Assembly (NCBI RefSeq): GCF_001411555.2
Contig: NC_049911.1
Coordinates: 32,275,044-32,339,043 of the forward strand
Length of the DNA: 64,000 bases
DNA from: Juglans regia
Taxonomy: Eukaryota; Streptophyta; Magnoliopsida; Fagales; Juglandaceae
Reading direction: 5' to 3'
Positions 22,861-36,023 of the stretch are shown here, piece after piece. Position 1 is the first letter of the stretch; each line of letters begins with the position of its first letter. The position numbers and the translations under genes were made by a program. The notes beneath the pieces were generated by a model. It was not told the origin of the DNA, ran no database searches, and was given only the letters and a program-made list of their open reading frames with translations.

Positions 22861-25800
22861 AAAATATGAAAATAAAATAAAAATATTATTATTAAAAAAA
22901 TATTATTATATTATTATTTTTATTAATTCAACGTGGAGTTATGACTGTTATGACTAGAGAGATTTTTTATTTATAAAAAATATATATATTTTTTTTTTTA
23001 TCAAATTTTAAAAATAATTTTAATGAAACCAATATTAATATTGAGAAATAAGCTTTCAATACTTGGTTTGACTAAGCTTTGAATAAGCTTCCTATGGTTG
23101 AACAAATAGCAGATCCTCCGACTAGTTTGGGGGCAATTCCCTACGAATCAACAATGAAGATCCTACAAGGCTAAAAGGCTTGGGGGCAACGGAAAATGCA
23201 ACCCATATATATAGCTACAGTTAGAACTTAGGACCATGACTGACCATTCCTATACAGTACCTTTTAGTTAGGGTATAGGAACGACTCACCATGCGGCCTA
23301 TACTATCCGAGGACTTCTGGTTTCACCGATGTAATGAACAGGGGATGATGTTTATTTAGTTATTCATATATCACAAGAGCAGTTAATTTAGAGAAGAGAA
23401 TTAAACAATAAAGTTTCCAAATATTAATATAAAAATATAAATATGGCTATTAGATCATTTCAAGCTCAACCATCATATGGTCATTTGACATGGCATATAT
23501 AACATGGTAGACTGGTAGAGTGCCATGTTGTTTATTAAAAAAAAAAAAAAACATAAATACAAAAGTGGTAGAAGGAACTTAAATTTTAATCTATTTTTTT
23601 AGATGCCTTATTATACATATAATACGTGTTATAATTATTGTGTATTATACTTATCATACATATTCGGTCATACTTTGTTTGTGATATCGCTCCTATTTTT
23701 TCTCTAATAACAAAAGTGGTAGAGAGAACCTATGATTTTAGTTTTAGGTGTCGTTTGGATTCGAAAATGAGTTGAGATGGATTGTGAATAGTAATAAGAT
23801 AAGTTGTGAATAATAGTGAATAGTAGTGAAATGAATTGAGATGGACTGTGAATACAAACGAAACCTTATTCTTTTTATGTTTTTGGATGCCTCTTTGTTT
23901 GAATATGTTATTTTTTTTAATAAACTATGCGGCATTGTGTCAAGTCAAAAAGATCATTTAAATGGTAAGTTTTAGATGATCAAATAATATTATTTTAAAA
24001 ATATTATTTTACAAATTAAGATAATACATTGTAACATTATTTTTAATAAAATTATTGTATAATTTTTAATTTTAACTAATATTTTGTTCAGAAGTTTATC
24101 GTTTTGGACTGTGGATCGAGGATGGTTAATCAAGATGACGTTAAAAGGAAGAGAACAAAAAGAAAACTTCTACGTGGTTGGCAGGTTGCGGTACGTACCT
24201 AGCTATCCCACCACCCACACTATGCTATGAATCTCTCTATGTTTCATTTCAATATTTCAAATATTTAATGAAAAATATTAAACACGCCACTTTTCATTAT
24301 ACTTTCCATAACAATATTTTAACTGAAAGAGTATTTTTATAAAAATATTTTTATTTAATAATATATATTGTGTACGTGGACAGCATTCCTTATATTTAAA
24401 TTAGTTTTGGTTACCGTTAGTGGCGTTTGGAGCAAGTGACATAATTGACTCCGGCCAGCATCTCAGAAAGGGTTATTAATTTCTTTGAATCCCATCGGAA
24501 TTAGAAAGTAAAAAGCTATCGTTCAGCATTAATTTACCGATATTAATGCATGATATTCATTCGTTTAAAATTCTTATACAATCCCTTTAAAAAAAAAAAA
24601 AGATCTTATACAATCAAAAATGTTGACTGATATAGCATGTGTCACGTGAACCCATAATATGCCGACTTTGTAAACATAGCATTAAATATTATATCACTTT
24701 TATTTTAAAATATGTACCCAATAAAGTGATTAGGTGGCATGGTTTAATTTTGGAGATAAATTTTTAAATTTATATCTTATAAATCAGATCTTATAATTTA
24801 AATAGTATGATTGTGTACTCTACACACTAATTTAAAAATAAAATAACTTTAAATATTATGGAATCTAAATATGTGCTATGTCTCTCTAAAAATTTTTTCT
24901 CTCTCTAAGATAGATTTTTTTTTTTCCTTTCTATCTCGTAAAAACTTAAGGGCTTTAGATATGATTTTCATCGAAGGGGGAAGGAGACATTGGCTTCCTC
25001 CTCCTCCTTCCCTCATTCATCCATTTACTCACCTTGTTTATCAAGGTTCCTTTTATTTAATTTTATTTTGCTTTCTTTAAAGTTGAGAAAGATAGATATA
25101 TAGCTTTTCGACAATTCTCGAAAGACATGCGCAGTACAAGCAGATTCACAGGTTCAAAATTGTTTGAAGGAAAGTTGGAGTTTTGCAAAAAATCACCATG
25201 CGTGGTTCTCACGCCCCACCCCTTCCAGCAACTCTTCTCGACACACGTATCAGATCACTGGATTTGCTACTACCAGACCTTTTAGATATGACATTTGTGG
25301 CTAAAAAGAGATAAGTATGTTGCCTTCACAGGCTGTCACATATCCCGAAATCTATCAGAGTTGATCCAAACTGTAATTCGTATTTTTACTCATCTATCTT
25401 ACTGCTTTCATTTTTTATTTCCTTATTATTAATCAAAATAAAAAAGAATTCGTCTCTCGGATATTTTTCTGTAGAGGTTGAATCATATTTTTTTATGAAG
25501 TGTGATGTTAAATCTCTGTTTAAGAAGAAAGTGTTGTCTCTTGAACATTTGTTTGAATAGCCTATCAGCAATAGTAAAGTCCAGACCAGTTACAATAAAA
25601 AATAGTATACTGGTGGAACTTCAAATAAATTATTTGGATTTATCATGTTATGTTTGATATGTGGACATTTCAGAATGTATTCGATTATGAATATAAATTT
25701 CTCTAATAAATGAATTATGATAATTTTTTTTAAAAGAAATAGACTTATTTTCAGTTGCATGGAATTGATATTATAGAATATTGTGTCGGCCTAATGCATA

Positions 25801-26435
25801 AAATCCGGATGCCGAAGGTATCGGTTTACAATGTTGTTCATTACAAAAAGACTATATACTGATTCTAAATTTTTTTTCCTTTTCATACTGCGTTAACGTG
25901 ATATTGTCTCTTATATTAATTTTAATTTTTTTAAGAAAAGAAATCAAATTCTAATAAAAAATACCACATCAACGATGTAAAGAAATAAACCAAAAAGTAT
26001 AATATATATAATGTAGAGAAGCTCTATAGCTATAAAAAAAATTTACAAAAATAAATTCATAAATTGATAAGATTTTATATGATAATATGATAAAATATTT
26101 TAATTTTATAATATTTTTTATTTAATTTTTTTTCTTTATTTTTTAAAATATAAAAAATATTCAATTCAAATTATTTAATTATTATTTATAAAATTTTGAT
26201 TTCAACTTACTCTCCAACCAGCTTTAAATCAGTTTGTAACGAATTAGGTGGGAGTTGGGAGAATGGAAAGCATGCCATGCTGGACCGCTGCTGCGGTAAT
26301 TAATATGACTAGTCAAAAACGAATGACAGTATCTCTTTCTTTTATCATAAAGGATTCAATGCGTGTACCGCATGGGCCTTATGTCCTTTGTTTTTTGTTT
26401 TGTCTTTTAAATAACCTCGAAGACAAGTAAGATAT
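22861..26435. other. Gene desert with small repeats
   Basis: No gene is supported. At 23050-23350 there is a less AT-rich block (tttgggggcaattcc, ggcttgggggcaac) that may be an old LTR retrotransposon remnant. A short MITE lies at 23747-23865. ORFs at 24871 and 25386 are low-complexity and lack any recognisable domain. Confidence 0.4.
23747..23865. mobile_element. Short foldback MITE (119 bp)
   Basis: The element starts GGTGTCGTTTGGATT and ends AATACAAACGAAACC, which are imperfect inverted complements. Both sides carry the 3-base target duplication tta (23744-23746 and 23866-23868). This is the structure of PIF/Harbinger-type MITEs. The same GTTTGGAT ends occur near 38383, 45164 and 57551. 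Confidence 0.75.
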
Positions 26436-26439
26436 TTTG

Positions 26440-26735
26440 GAGAGACCATCAAGGTGGTAGCTGGTACGAGTTAATATTTTATAGTTTTGAGATAAAAAAT
26501 TTGAATCGGGTGTAAGTCGAAATTGCTTGCAAGAATAGTGTCAAACTAAGGATTTATGAGATGGTATTTGAACCGGTTGATAGTTTGGTGGTGCTGTGGT
26601 GACGGGTTCATTCTTGTGACAGTAGTTATGGCTTAAATCGGATATTTTACAGTCGGGAGGGACTCCTATGATCACATCCAATAATGATAGCTACGTTAGT
26701 CGCTCCCATCTCTCTTTTTATTGAGAGAAAAAAAG
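26440..26735 (+). mobile_element. tRNA-derived SINE, copy 1
   Basis: The segment matches a second copy at 54200-54445 over its head (ccatcaaggtggtagct; tttgagataaaaaatttgaa), its middle (ggatattttacag-type) and its tail (cgctcccatctctctttt, ending in an A-rich stretch). The head resembles a tRNA gene with internal promoter boxes; the second copy shows them more clearly. The ends are approximate. Confidence 0.6.
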
Positions 26736-26739
26736 ATAT

Positions 26740-27080
26740 TTTAGAGATAAAAAGATGAGATGAGAATTTTAGAAATAATAATAAAATAATTTACAAATAG
26801 TAATGAAATAGTTTGAATTGAGTATTTTTAGAATTTTGAAAAATGAAAGAGAAAAAATTGAATAAAAAATATTATAAAATTAAAATATTATTATAATATA
26901 GTTTTATAATATTATTTTTATTTAAGAATGTGAAAAAATTGATTATTTTTTATTTTTTGTTTAAAATTTTGAAAAAATTTATAATAATTAGTTTAAAAAT
27001 TTTATATTTGAATTATATTTAGAAATGAGATAAGATGAGATGAGATGAGATGAAATATTAATTTTGGAATGAGATTTATT
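26740..27080. repeat. GGCC/GATGAGATGAG foldback repeat copy
   Basis: An AT-rich stretch beginning with gagataaaaagatgagatga and ending with gagatgagatgaaatatta. It shares with 17405-17600, 38383-38541, 41885-42135, 45164-45357, 57551-57750 and 63715-64000 the internal pattern of poly-AT with ttgaaaaa...ttataata and gatgagatgag. The ends are not exact here. Confidence 0.5.
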
Positions 27081-28780
27081 TACAAAGAAGCCCTTACAAG
27101 TTTTTTTTTTTTTTTTGGTTTGATTAACATAAATGCAAACAAGTTTTTCTTCTGTTGGTTGGACTCTGACTAGCTATGCTATTTTCTACCAAAACTAGCA
27201 CCAATTTCACACGACTTGTGCTACACTACAAGACTCGAGGAGGCATCATATTTAATGATACAAAAATGTTATGAGTAGTTATTTTTATATATTTTTTATT
27301 TATTTTATTAATGTGATTGATGGAGTATTTTTTTTAATATAAAATAATTATTTTGATCAATAATTTTAATGAAGTGCATAAAAAATACGTAAAAGTAATT
27401 GTATGTAGTAGAATTTGCTATGCCGCCTCATTTTATCTCATCATTTTGACCGTTTATGTATTTAATTTTTTTAGTTATTGATTAAAAAAATGACTATTAA
27501 TATATTTATATTTTAAAAAAATATTTAAAAATATAAAAAATAAAATTTATACTGGGCACACTCCAACAGTCAAAACGGCACACTAGCACTACCCTAATGA
27601 AAATAGAGAGTAGAACCAGTTTGACCAATCAAGGTTGTACGTACATCTGGCATGCATGCAACATAATCAACGATGATGAAGTGCAAACCAGCTCTCCCAA
27701 TTGAGAATCACTGCTGGTAGCTCTCGTTAATGTATTTTATATTTTTTTATTATTTTATGTTTTTTTATTATTTTATTTTTAAATATTTTTAAAAATATAA
27801 AAAAATTTATAATATTATTAAAAAATATTTACTTAATTATGAAATTAAAAAATTAAAAAAAATAAAAAAATTACCAAGAGGAACTCCAAGCGGAAGCCCC
27901 AACGGTAAGCATAGCTTTTTACATTAGTTAATTAGAATTTGTGGAGTACTGAATTAATTAATGCATCGATCGAACACAAGCTGCTAGCTAGCTCAAACAG
28001 TAGTACTACGTACTGGGGAAGAGGGAGTGCCTAGCCTGCAGTAAATTAAAACAATAAATTATATATATATTATAATTAAGCTCTAAAATCATGTTCACAG
28101 CATAGTTGTTTTTTTAATATATATTAACATGAAATAATATTAATAACGAGGAACCAAGCTAGGGGGTCCATAAAATGATATATTAGATTCCAAGTGAAGC
28201 AATAATAAATACCTAATTATATTTATATTCTGAAAATGTAGTAGTCTTGTTTACGTTAATCTTGTAGGCGAGCCCAGTCATGCCCATTGCTCTAAATAAT
28301 TTGTTGCTTTTATTTCAAACCAAGCCAAATTTAATATGATAATCTCTTCATTATTCTTTCATGCTTGCATGCATGGATTGCAATTTCTTTTTTGTATTTA
28401 TCTTAGGAATAACAAACCAAGCCAAAACATAACAAAATGTCACGTGTGATAAACACATTGATGGTGGAGTAATATTGATAATCAAAATTTAAAAATAAAA
28501 ATAAAAAATAAAAAGAAGAGGAAAAAGAGCCACGCGTAGAGCAGTGTTACAAATGGACCCCAGCCGCGAAGCACCACCGGCCACCCCCCTACTCCCCAGC
28601 CATACGAAACATTAATTCCTTGGGGGAGGGAAGTTAGTCGGCCATCCCTACAGCTGTGCTAATTTGAGGGTGTGAAATTTTAATTAGACGCGTTGAAATT
28701 CAAACAAACACACGGCTTCCATGATTGACGAATACTGACTTCTGTGCATCACCATGCCTCTATATATATATATATATATC
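27081..28780. other. Intergenic DNA, AT-rich
   Basis: No gene is supported. Part of 27715-27890 has the ttacttaat core of a small MITE family. The 28540-28620 stretch is GC-richer but has no recognisable coding sequence. Confidence 0.4.
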
Positions 28781-29310
28781 AAATCGGGTTAACGGATCGT
28801 GTTCGTATCGTATCAAGACATATATATTATATTATATAGGTCAATTCTAACCCGACCCATTATTGTGTCAAAATCTCAAATCCTAATATGACCCAATAAC
28901 ATAACGGGTTGTGTCGTATCAATCCGTTTTGACCTATTTATGTAAATAGATTAAAATAAACTCAAAATTAACCTTTTTAATTTAGTTAAGTTTAACATAA
29001 TTTTATATAAATATTAAAATCACAATATCTATAAAAAAATATAAAACTAACTACAAATCCAAAATTACAATCTAAATAATAAAAATATCGAAATTAAAAT
29101 CTCAAAAATTTTATTTTTTAGGTATAAGAGTATAATTGTAATTTTAACTTTCTTAACGGGTCATAACGGGTTGACCCGTTATCAATCTGTTGAGCTATCG
29201 TGTCTTAACGGGTCAATCCGTTTTGATCTGAACCCGTTAAGGGTAAACTCTAACCCACTTTTATCGTGTCGTGTTCGTATTGAGTTAATAGATCGTGTAA
29301 CATATTGACA
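28780..29310. repeat. Dispersed repeat rich in AACGGGT, copy 1
   Basis: The segment contains repeated aacgggt/acccgtt words (gggttgacccgttatcaat, tcttaacgggtcaatccg, ctgaacccgttaaggg) and cgtgtcgtgttcgtat-like ends. A related stretch at 61260-61690 holds the same words, in part inverted. It is non-coding, a probable non-autonomous transposon of unknown type. Confidence 0.55.
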
Positions 29311-29340
29311 TCCCTATATATATATATATATATATATTTA
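29311..29340 (+). promoter_or_regulatory. TATA-rich tract upstream of CER3
   Basis: A (TA)n tract, tatatatatatatttatata, lies about 470 bases before the CER3 start codon and could act as a TATA region. A CT dinucleotide tract at 29519-29544 then falls in the likely 5' leader. The assignment is positional only. Confidence 0.3.
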
Positions 29341-29803
29341 TATACACGTAGTTATACAACAAGAATGAAGATAAAAAAGAAAGAGATATATAGATACAGA
29401 TCTCACTGTGGTGTATTGGACGTGACACTCGTATGTCTTGTAGGCTATAAGTATGTGGCTTTGAGGCCTTGCAGTCCAGTAGCAAATTAGAAAGGCAAAT
29501 TGGGAAACGCAAGTGCATTTCTCTCTCTCTCTCTCTCTCTCTCTGTGGGATCCCGGATCCTTTATGCAGTCTTGGGAGTCCTGAAATCTGGGGCCTCTTT
29601 TTCCTGGTTCTTTTCAGCTCGATCGCTATTTTGGGCTGCCACATTATAAAGATTATACCGTGTACGTTCGTCAAAAAACCGAAAAAAGAACCTATCGCAA
29701 CAACAGGATCATACATATATCTTGTAAAAATATAAAACAAGGAGATCAAAGGCCAGGAGACGAAAGAAGGTTGAGTTTCTTGTCTTGTTCCTTGTAGAGA
29801 AAA

Positions 29804-29924
29804 ATGGTTGCTCCTTTGTCAGCTTGGCCCTGGGAGAACTTGGGCTGCTTCAAGGTATGAAATTACAAATAGCTTATGTTTCCACCCTGCAGCTTAGTGT
29901 TAAAGCTAGTTTATATTGAGTTTT

Positions 29925-29973
<49 letters not shown>

Positions 29974-32900
29974 CTGTGAGTGTTTGTTGATTTCCCTAAC
30001 ATCATATGATGTTTCTTGTATGTGGAAGTATCTGCTATATGGACCTTTTCTTGCGAAAGTTCTGTATTCAAGATTTCATGATCAGGAAGCCTCCGAATAT
30101 GGTTGGTGCCTCCATATTCTGGTCATATGTGCACTCAGAGGTTTAATTCATCAGCTATGGAGCTCTTACAGTAACATGCTTTTCCTAAAGAGAAATTCCC
30201 GGATTCTTGAAGATGGGGTTGATTTCAAGCAGATTGACAAGGAATGGGACTGGTACTAATTTCCTATCAACAATTCAGCTTTATGATTTATGAAATCAAT
30301 GGATTAATTTGCTCTATCTGGACTAATGATATTTAGCTGAATTAATCCAGTAATTTCTCATTAATTTTTTAAAACTCTTATTTTTACAGGGATAATTTCA
30401 TTATTCTTCAAGCATTAATTGCCTCCATGGCCTTCTACATGTTTCCATTCCCTGCGAATCTTCCCTTGTGGAACACGAAAGGATTTATTGCTCTTCTGAC
30501 ACTTCATATGGCTGTTTCAGAGCCTCTTTATTATTGGATGCATAGATACGTACTCCATGGGAACTCTATTTTTACCCATTACCATTCACTTCACCATTCA
30601 TCTCCTGTACCCCAGCCCTTCACAGGTGACACTGACAGCTCAATAAATTAATTGATAAAACTCGATATTAATTTTTTTTTCCCTTCCTAATTATAATTTA
30701 CTTGTCATTTTGCTGCAGCTGGACATGCAACATTTTTGGAGCATCTTATGCTAGCAGTGATCATTGGAATTCCGATTCTGGGGGCTTCTTTAATGGGATA
30801 TGGATCGATGATCACAATCTATTCCTATGTTTTAATCTTTGATTTTCTGAGATGCTTGGGGCATTGCAATATTGAAGTTGTTCCGTATCAAATTTTCAAG
30901 ACCATTCCCTTTCTTAGATATCTTCTCTACACACCAACGTAAGCATTAATTAATCAATAACGTGCAGTACTCTTAATATTTTCAATTCTTGCAACTTTAC
31001 ATGATGATTACCTAATTTCCTAAAATTAATACGATTTTTGTTCTGATTACCAAAGAGATCATCAAGTCCTTCCTATTAATAACAGTCCCTCACAAAAAAG
31101 GAACTATATGGAAGGTAGCATTTACTTTCACGCATGTACGTAGTTGTTCTATATAAAGGTGGAGCTTTGCTATTCATAAACCTCCCGTACTACACATATA
31201 TATATATATATATTTTAAATAATTGAATTTTTCTATTCATCATCTATATATTATACATTTGATAAGAAAATAAAAAATAAAAAATAAAAAGAATGATGTG
31301 TGGAGTATAAGGCTTATGAATAGAATTTTTCTATAAATGTGTGGTTGCTGTTTGTCGGACGTCTAATGAAATGATTATTTCCTCGTGAACATCATATTAG
31401 GAAGCCTTTTTGTTTCTGTTTTAATTATAATATTGCTTATGGATTTTACCGATTCACTAGTTTTTCATGCTGTGCAGATATCACAGTTTGCACCACACAG
31501 AGATGGGTACCAATTTCTGCCTCTTTATGCCTCTCTTTGATGCAATATGGAAGACACTCAACGGAAAATCATGGGAGCTGCACAAGAAAATAAGCTCAAA
31601 TCTAGGTGGGTTCGGCTTAATTTCAACAAAATACAACCAATCACTAGTCCACAAGTAGCTAGGTGTTGGTTGAGATCTAATGTGGGGCACTTACCACAAA
31701 CCATGCACCACTAATGCCTCCTCCATCCATATGCATTTTAATGGATCGTTGAAATAAGAAAAGTACCTCTCAGACTCGAAAGTAGTGCAGTAATGGCATT
31801 GACAAGGATTTCTAACACTTCCAACACCACTCTCTCTTTTTTATTTTCCCACATTTTTTTAAAGACTTTTCTGGGAAACCCAATTATTAATAGGTGGGCA
31901 CATTTCTTAAAAGGTTTAACTCTTTTATACCGACATATAATATATGAATGCAGGAAAATCAAGAAGGGTACCGGATTTTGTTTTCCTGGCCCATGTTGTG
32001 GATGTCTCGGCGGCTTTGCACTCACCATTCGTTTTCCGATCTGTTGCAACATTTCCATTCTCGACGAGAGTCTTCATGATCCCGTTGTGGCCCCTGGCAC
32101 TGTTAGCGTTGCTCATGATGTGGGCTTGGTCTAAAACTTTTGTCTACTCTTTCTACAAACTCAGAGGCCGTTTGCACCAGACCTGGGCTGTGCCCAGGTT
32201 TGGCTTTCAGGTCTGCTTACATTCCAAGTTTTTCCTTCCAATTAATCACTTCTACTGCTAATTTTTATATTGCTGATTAGATAGATATCTGTACTAACAA
32301 AGATCTCAATCATCCGTTGCTTTTTATACTATGCAGTATTTCTTACCATTTGCTAGGGATGGCATCAACAAACACATTGAGCAGGCCATCCTCAGGGCAG
32401 ATAAACTTGGGATAAAAGTCATTAGCCTTGCTGCATTGAATAAGGTTGGTTGGTTGGTATTCATCTCATTTATAATCCATGCCAATCTTCAGGGTAACAG
32501 TAAAATTCATTTTAATAAAGAAAATCGATTATTGTAAGTTGGAAAAGCCTTAAAAAATTAGTTATGCACTGATCTTCTTAGATATTCCCATCAGTACTGA
32601 ACCTTAAATATCTTTTTCTTCCAAATTTTCTGTGCAGAATGAAGCACTCAACGGGGGTGGAACACTGTTTGTAAACAAGCACCCGAATCTAAACGTTCGA
32701 GTTGTCCATGGAAACACCTTGACCGCCGCAGTTATTCTCAACGACCTACCTAAGAATGTTGAGGAAGTATATTTAACAGGAGCTACTTCCAAGCTTGGCA
32801 GAGCCATTGCTCTCTACCTTTGCCGAAAGAGAGTGAGAGTCCTCGTAAGTTTTCTCTCTCTCTTCTCTTTAATCTTCTCTTTTATTTGTTTCGCTAAATA

Positions 32901-34201
32901 ATCTCCTTAACAAAACAAATGCTCCAAAAAATTGACTGGTATAATTAAGAATGAATCCCAATATATCTATACGGCAAATATTGGCATTCTCAATGATGAC
33001 TCGATGAGCAAAGCTAGCTTGTTATGTACCTAAACTCTGATTGGGTGGGAAAATTTTCAGATGCTGACTCTGTCGGCAGAAAGATTTCAAAAAATTCAGA
33101 AGGAAGCTCCAGTGGATTGTCAGAGCTACCTGGTCCAAGTGACAAAGTACCAAGCAGCACGAAACTGCAAGGTATAACATGATGTAATTTAGGAAAGAAA
33201 AAGCCTCTCGAGAACTTGAAGTATATATGCGTGATTTTTAGTAATATAATGCATGCTTTATTGGTGATGAATTGTAGACATGGATAGTTGGGAAATGGAT
33301 CACACCAAGAGAACAGAATTGGGCACCACCTGGAACACACTTCCATCAATTCGTGGTTCCCCCCATCTTTTCCTTCAGAAGAGACTGCACTTACGGTGAT
33401 CTTGCTGCCATGAGACTACCCGATGATGTACAAGGGCTTGGATGTTGCGAGGTTAGCATTCATATATGCACCACTCTACTAATTATAAATTTGTGTTGTC
33501 TTTCTGATTTCTTCTTATAATGAAAATGCCTTGTAACATTAAAGAGAAAACAAAACGCATGCATGCAATATTAATAATATTGCTTAATTGTGGCGGGTAG
33601 TAGAAGACCAGGCCAACATGAAAAACATATTGCGCGCATGGGAGGTCTTTCGGGGACTTCTCACACTCTCTCATCATCATGTAAATTAATACCAATTTAT
33701 TCTTGCTGCATGACATTGAATCCACCATACAAAATTAGAAATAACGAATAGTACTTGAATGGTTAACACAGAAAAAGGACAATCAATTAATTAATTAAGA
33801 GCAAAATCTTCTTGAAAAATACTTGATCTACAAATTAAGAGATTTTACAAACTCTTATGTGGTTTAATTTTTTTCATTATAAAAATATATATATGTATAT
33901 ATATATGTTAAATCAAGTACTTACTCAACAATCTTCTTCTTAATTTGCTTCAAATCTTTTTCAGATTTTTTTTTTTTTTTTTTCCTTTTGGCTCACAATT
34001 AGCTGCCACTGCATGTACTGTTATAACTTGCAGTATACGATGGCTAGAGGAGTAGTGCATGCATGCCATGCGGGGGGAGTGGTTCATCTGCTTGAAGGTT
34101 GGACTCACAATGAAGTCGGGGCGATTGACGTCGACCGGATCGACATTGTTTGGAATGCAGCATTAAAACACGGTCTTAGGCCCGTGTCTTCAAGCAATTA
34201 A
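29804..34201 (+). CDS. CER3: CER3/WAX2-type very-long-chain aldehyde-generating wax enzyme
   Basis: CER3 works with CER1 in the ER membrane to turn very-long-chain acyl-CoAs into alkanes for cuticular wax. Eleven exons, all GT-AG and in frame: 29804-29854, 30029-30252, 30390-30625, 30719-30938, 31478-31605, 31954-32210, 32337-32444, 32638-32844, 33061-33171, 33278-33451 and 34034-34201. They give 627 residues, against about 632 in Arabidopsis. The N-terminus [17 protein letters not shown] and phrases such as [34 protein letters not shown] and [14 protein letters not shown] identify CER3 rather than CER1. The N-terminal half is a multi-pass hydroxylase-type region with histidine clusters at about 143-161 and 246-250. 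The C-terminal WAX2 domain has the nucleotide-binding-like [16 protein letters not shown] (about 453-468). The first histidine pair is spaced HX4H (HRYVLH) rather than the usual HX3H. The gene appears intact. Confidence 0.95.
29929..29967 (+). repeat. CT microsatellite in CER3 intron 1
   Basis: An uninterrupted TC run lies 75 bases into the first intron; another shorter CT run at 29519-29544 lies upstream of the start codon. Length is likely to vary between individuals. Confidence 0.9.
31155..31340. mobile_element. Foldback MITE in CER3 intron 4
   Basis: The left arm ctattcataaacctcccgta and a right arm ending gtataaggcttatgaatag are imperfect reverse complements separated by an AT-rich centre. 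The element lies in the 539-bp intron between exons 4 and 5 and does not touch splice sites. Confidence 0.65.
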
Positions 34202-35330
34202 TTATTAAGTTTGATACCTCATGCACCCTCAAATATTTGAAGGAATTAAATGGAAGAAGAGGCGATTGTTGTACCGAATTATAGACTTCTCTACTTATGT
34301 TTCTTTGTGGCATAATTATATTGTAAGCCAACCCAAATAAGCTTTGTTATATATAATCAATTGAGTAATGTTATATATAGTCATAGAGTGCGTAAATATC
34401 GTGCAGTTATTTTAAAAAAGAGTGAGATTTACTATTAAAAAATTAATTAATTTTTTATGTGAATTTCTTATTTATTCACTTTTTTAAAGTGATTGTACGG
34501 TACTTTCACACTCACTGCGATTATCATTTCTCTTATAATATTTCAACTATATATTCTACTTATATAAACTAACAAAGGAGCTGGCTGGCTGGAAAATAAC
34601 GATTAGTACCTGGACCAAGTTCTAATGAATAAGTAACAAGTTTCTCCATGCTTGGATGAAAAAAATAATTTCCACGAATCCCTAGTTATTTAAATTCCAT
34701 AAACATATTTAAATTAACATTATAATTGGCTGATGCTAATTATTATTGATGATCTTCAACAAGTAAAATTTAGGATATATAATTATGTTTCTTGGAATAA
34801 ATACTAAAGGATTTTTTTTTGCTATATTATTTAAAATTAAAGTATTGGTGTTTTGGGGAAAAAAAATTAAGAAAAGACTTCAGGCTTTTAGGAATCTTGA
34901 CCCTATTTAGTGAAAGTCTTATGTATTTTCTACCACCAAACAAAAGGATATGAATATCCTTCCAAATTTCCAGTCTCTGTGTAAGTAAGTACTCATTCCC
35001 CCGTATTCTAAATGAAAACCGGGCCCTTTGTATGAAGAGCCCATACCTAACTCTGAATCAAATAAGACCCAAAATCAATTTGTAAACTATTTTCCCACGT
35101 TAGCATAACTGATTACCGATGCCCAATAAACGAAGAAGCAGAATTTTGTGTGTTTGTTTTTGAGAATAAATACTCTGATAAATTCACTGATTAAGAACAT
35201 GATAGTTCACTGTCTACACTAAGATGAATACAAAGAGGACATTCCCCGGAGTACAGATACTAACATCAGATTAAGTAAGAGCACTTTTTGCCGATGCATG
35301 TGTTCACTGCTATATATAAATATATATATA
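34202..35330. other. CER3 3' flank and intergenic DNA
   Basis: Bases 34202-34350 are probably the CER3 3' untranslated region. A foldback MITE covers about 34366-34530, with arms around tgcgtaaatatcgtgcagtt and gtgattgtacggtac. No gene is seen in the rest. Confidence 0.5.
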
Positions 35331-35334
35331 TTTT

Positions 35335-35790
35335 TTAAGAAGAGGACGGTATCTCAATTTTATTCATAACCTTCATTTTTAGTAGAAGAAAATTGTAGTT
35401 ACAACTAGACACTTGGAGATTACAAATAAACATAAAAACGAAACTTCAAAAGATTCAACAATAAACTAAGAAAGCCAAAAAATTACAAATCATATAAAAA
35501 GAATAACTCTAAGAAACCAACACGAAAGAAATCACAAATAAGAAAATAACAAAGAGACGAGAAACAAAAACTAAGTACCTCACTTTGATAACCTCAAATA
35601 AGGAAAACCAATTTGTCTATGTGAAGAATGCCTCTTAACCGACTAGATAAAGTATCTATGTTATCAATCTATTTCGTATTTAAACCTCTAATACCCTGCT
35701 TAACAAAAAAATCAGCCACAATATTATTTTCGAGATAGATATGAGTAATTTTATAATCCCCACAAAGAAGACAATTGTTTGAGCTATTGT
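35335..35790 (-). mobile_element. Short LINE remnant
   Basis: The reverse strand near 35690-35760 translates to ENNIVADFFVKQGIRGLNTK, resembling the end of the RNase H-like domain of plant LINEs. Sequence toward 35335 would be the 3' untranslated part. It is short, decayed and non-functional. Confidence 0.55.
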
Positions 35791-35861
35791 TTGACTTCAT
35801 TATATATGACTGCCATATATAGTTCATATATAATGACTTCAACACCTATTGTTCGAGCTCA

Positions 35862-35863
35862 TG

Positions 35864-35907
<44 letters not shown>

Positions 35908-35908
35908 T
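35862..35908 (+). repeat. ATT trinucleotide microsatellite
   Basis: About 15 consecutive tta/att units. A predicted ORF here is only a leucine run from the repeat. Confidence 0.9.
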
Positions 35909-36023
35909 TGTAGGCGTTTGAGCTCATGTATTAAGTGCTGTAGCCTATATCCCAGTTGGCCTAAAAAAAAAAAAAAAACCCATCACATGGACCTTTCCAT
36001 TTGCTATGAGACACGGCTACTAA

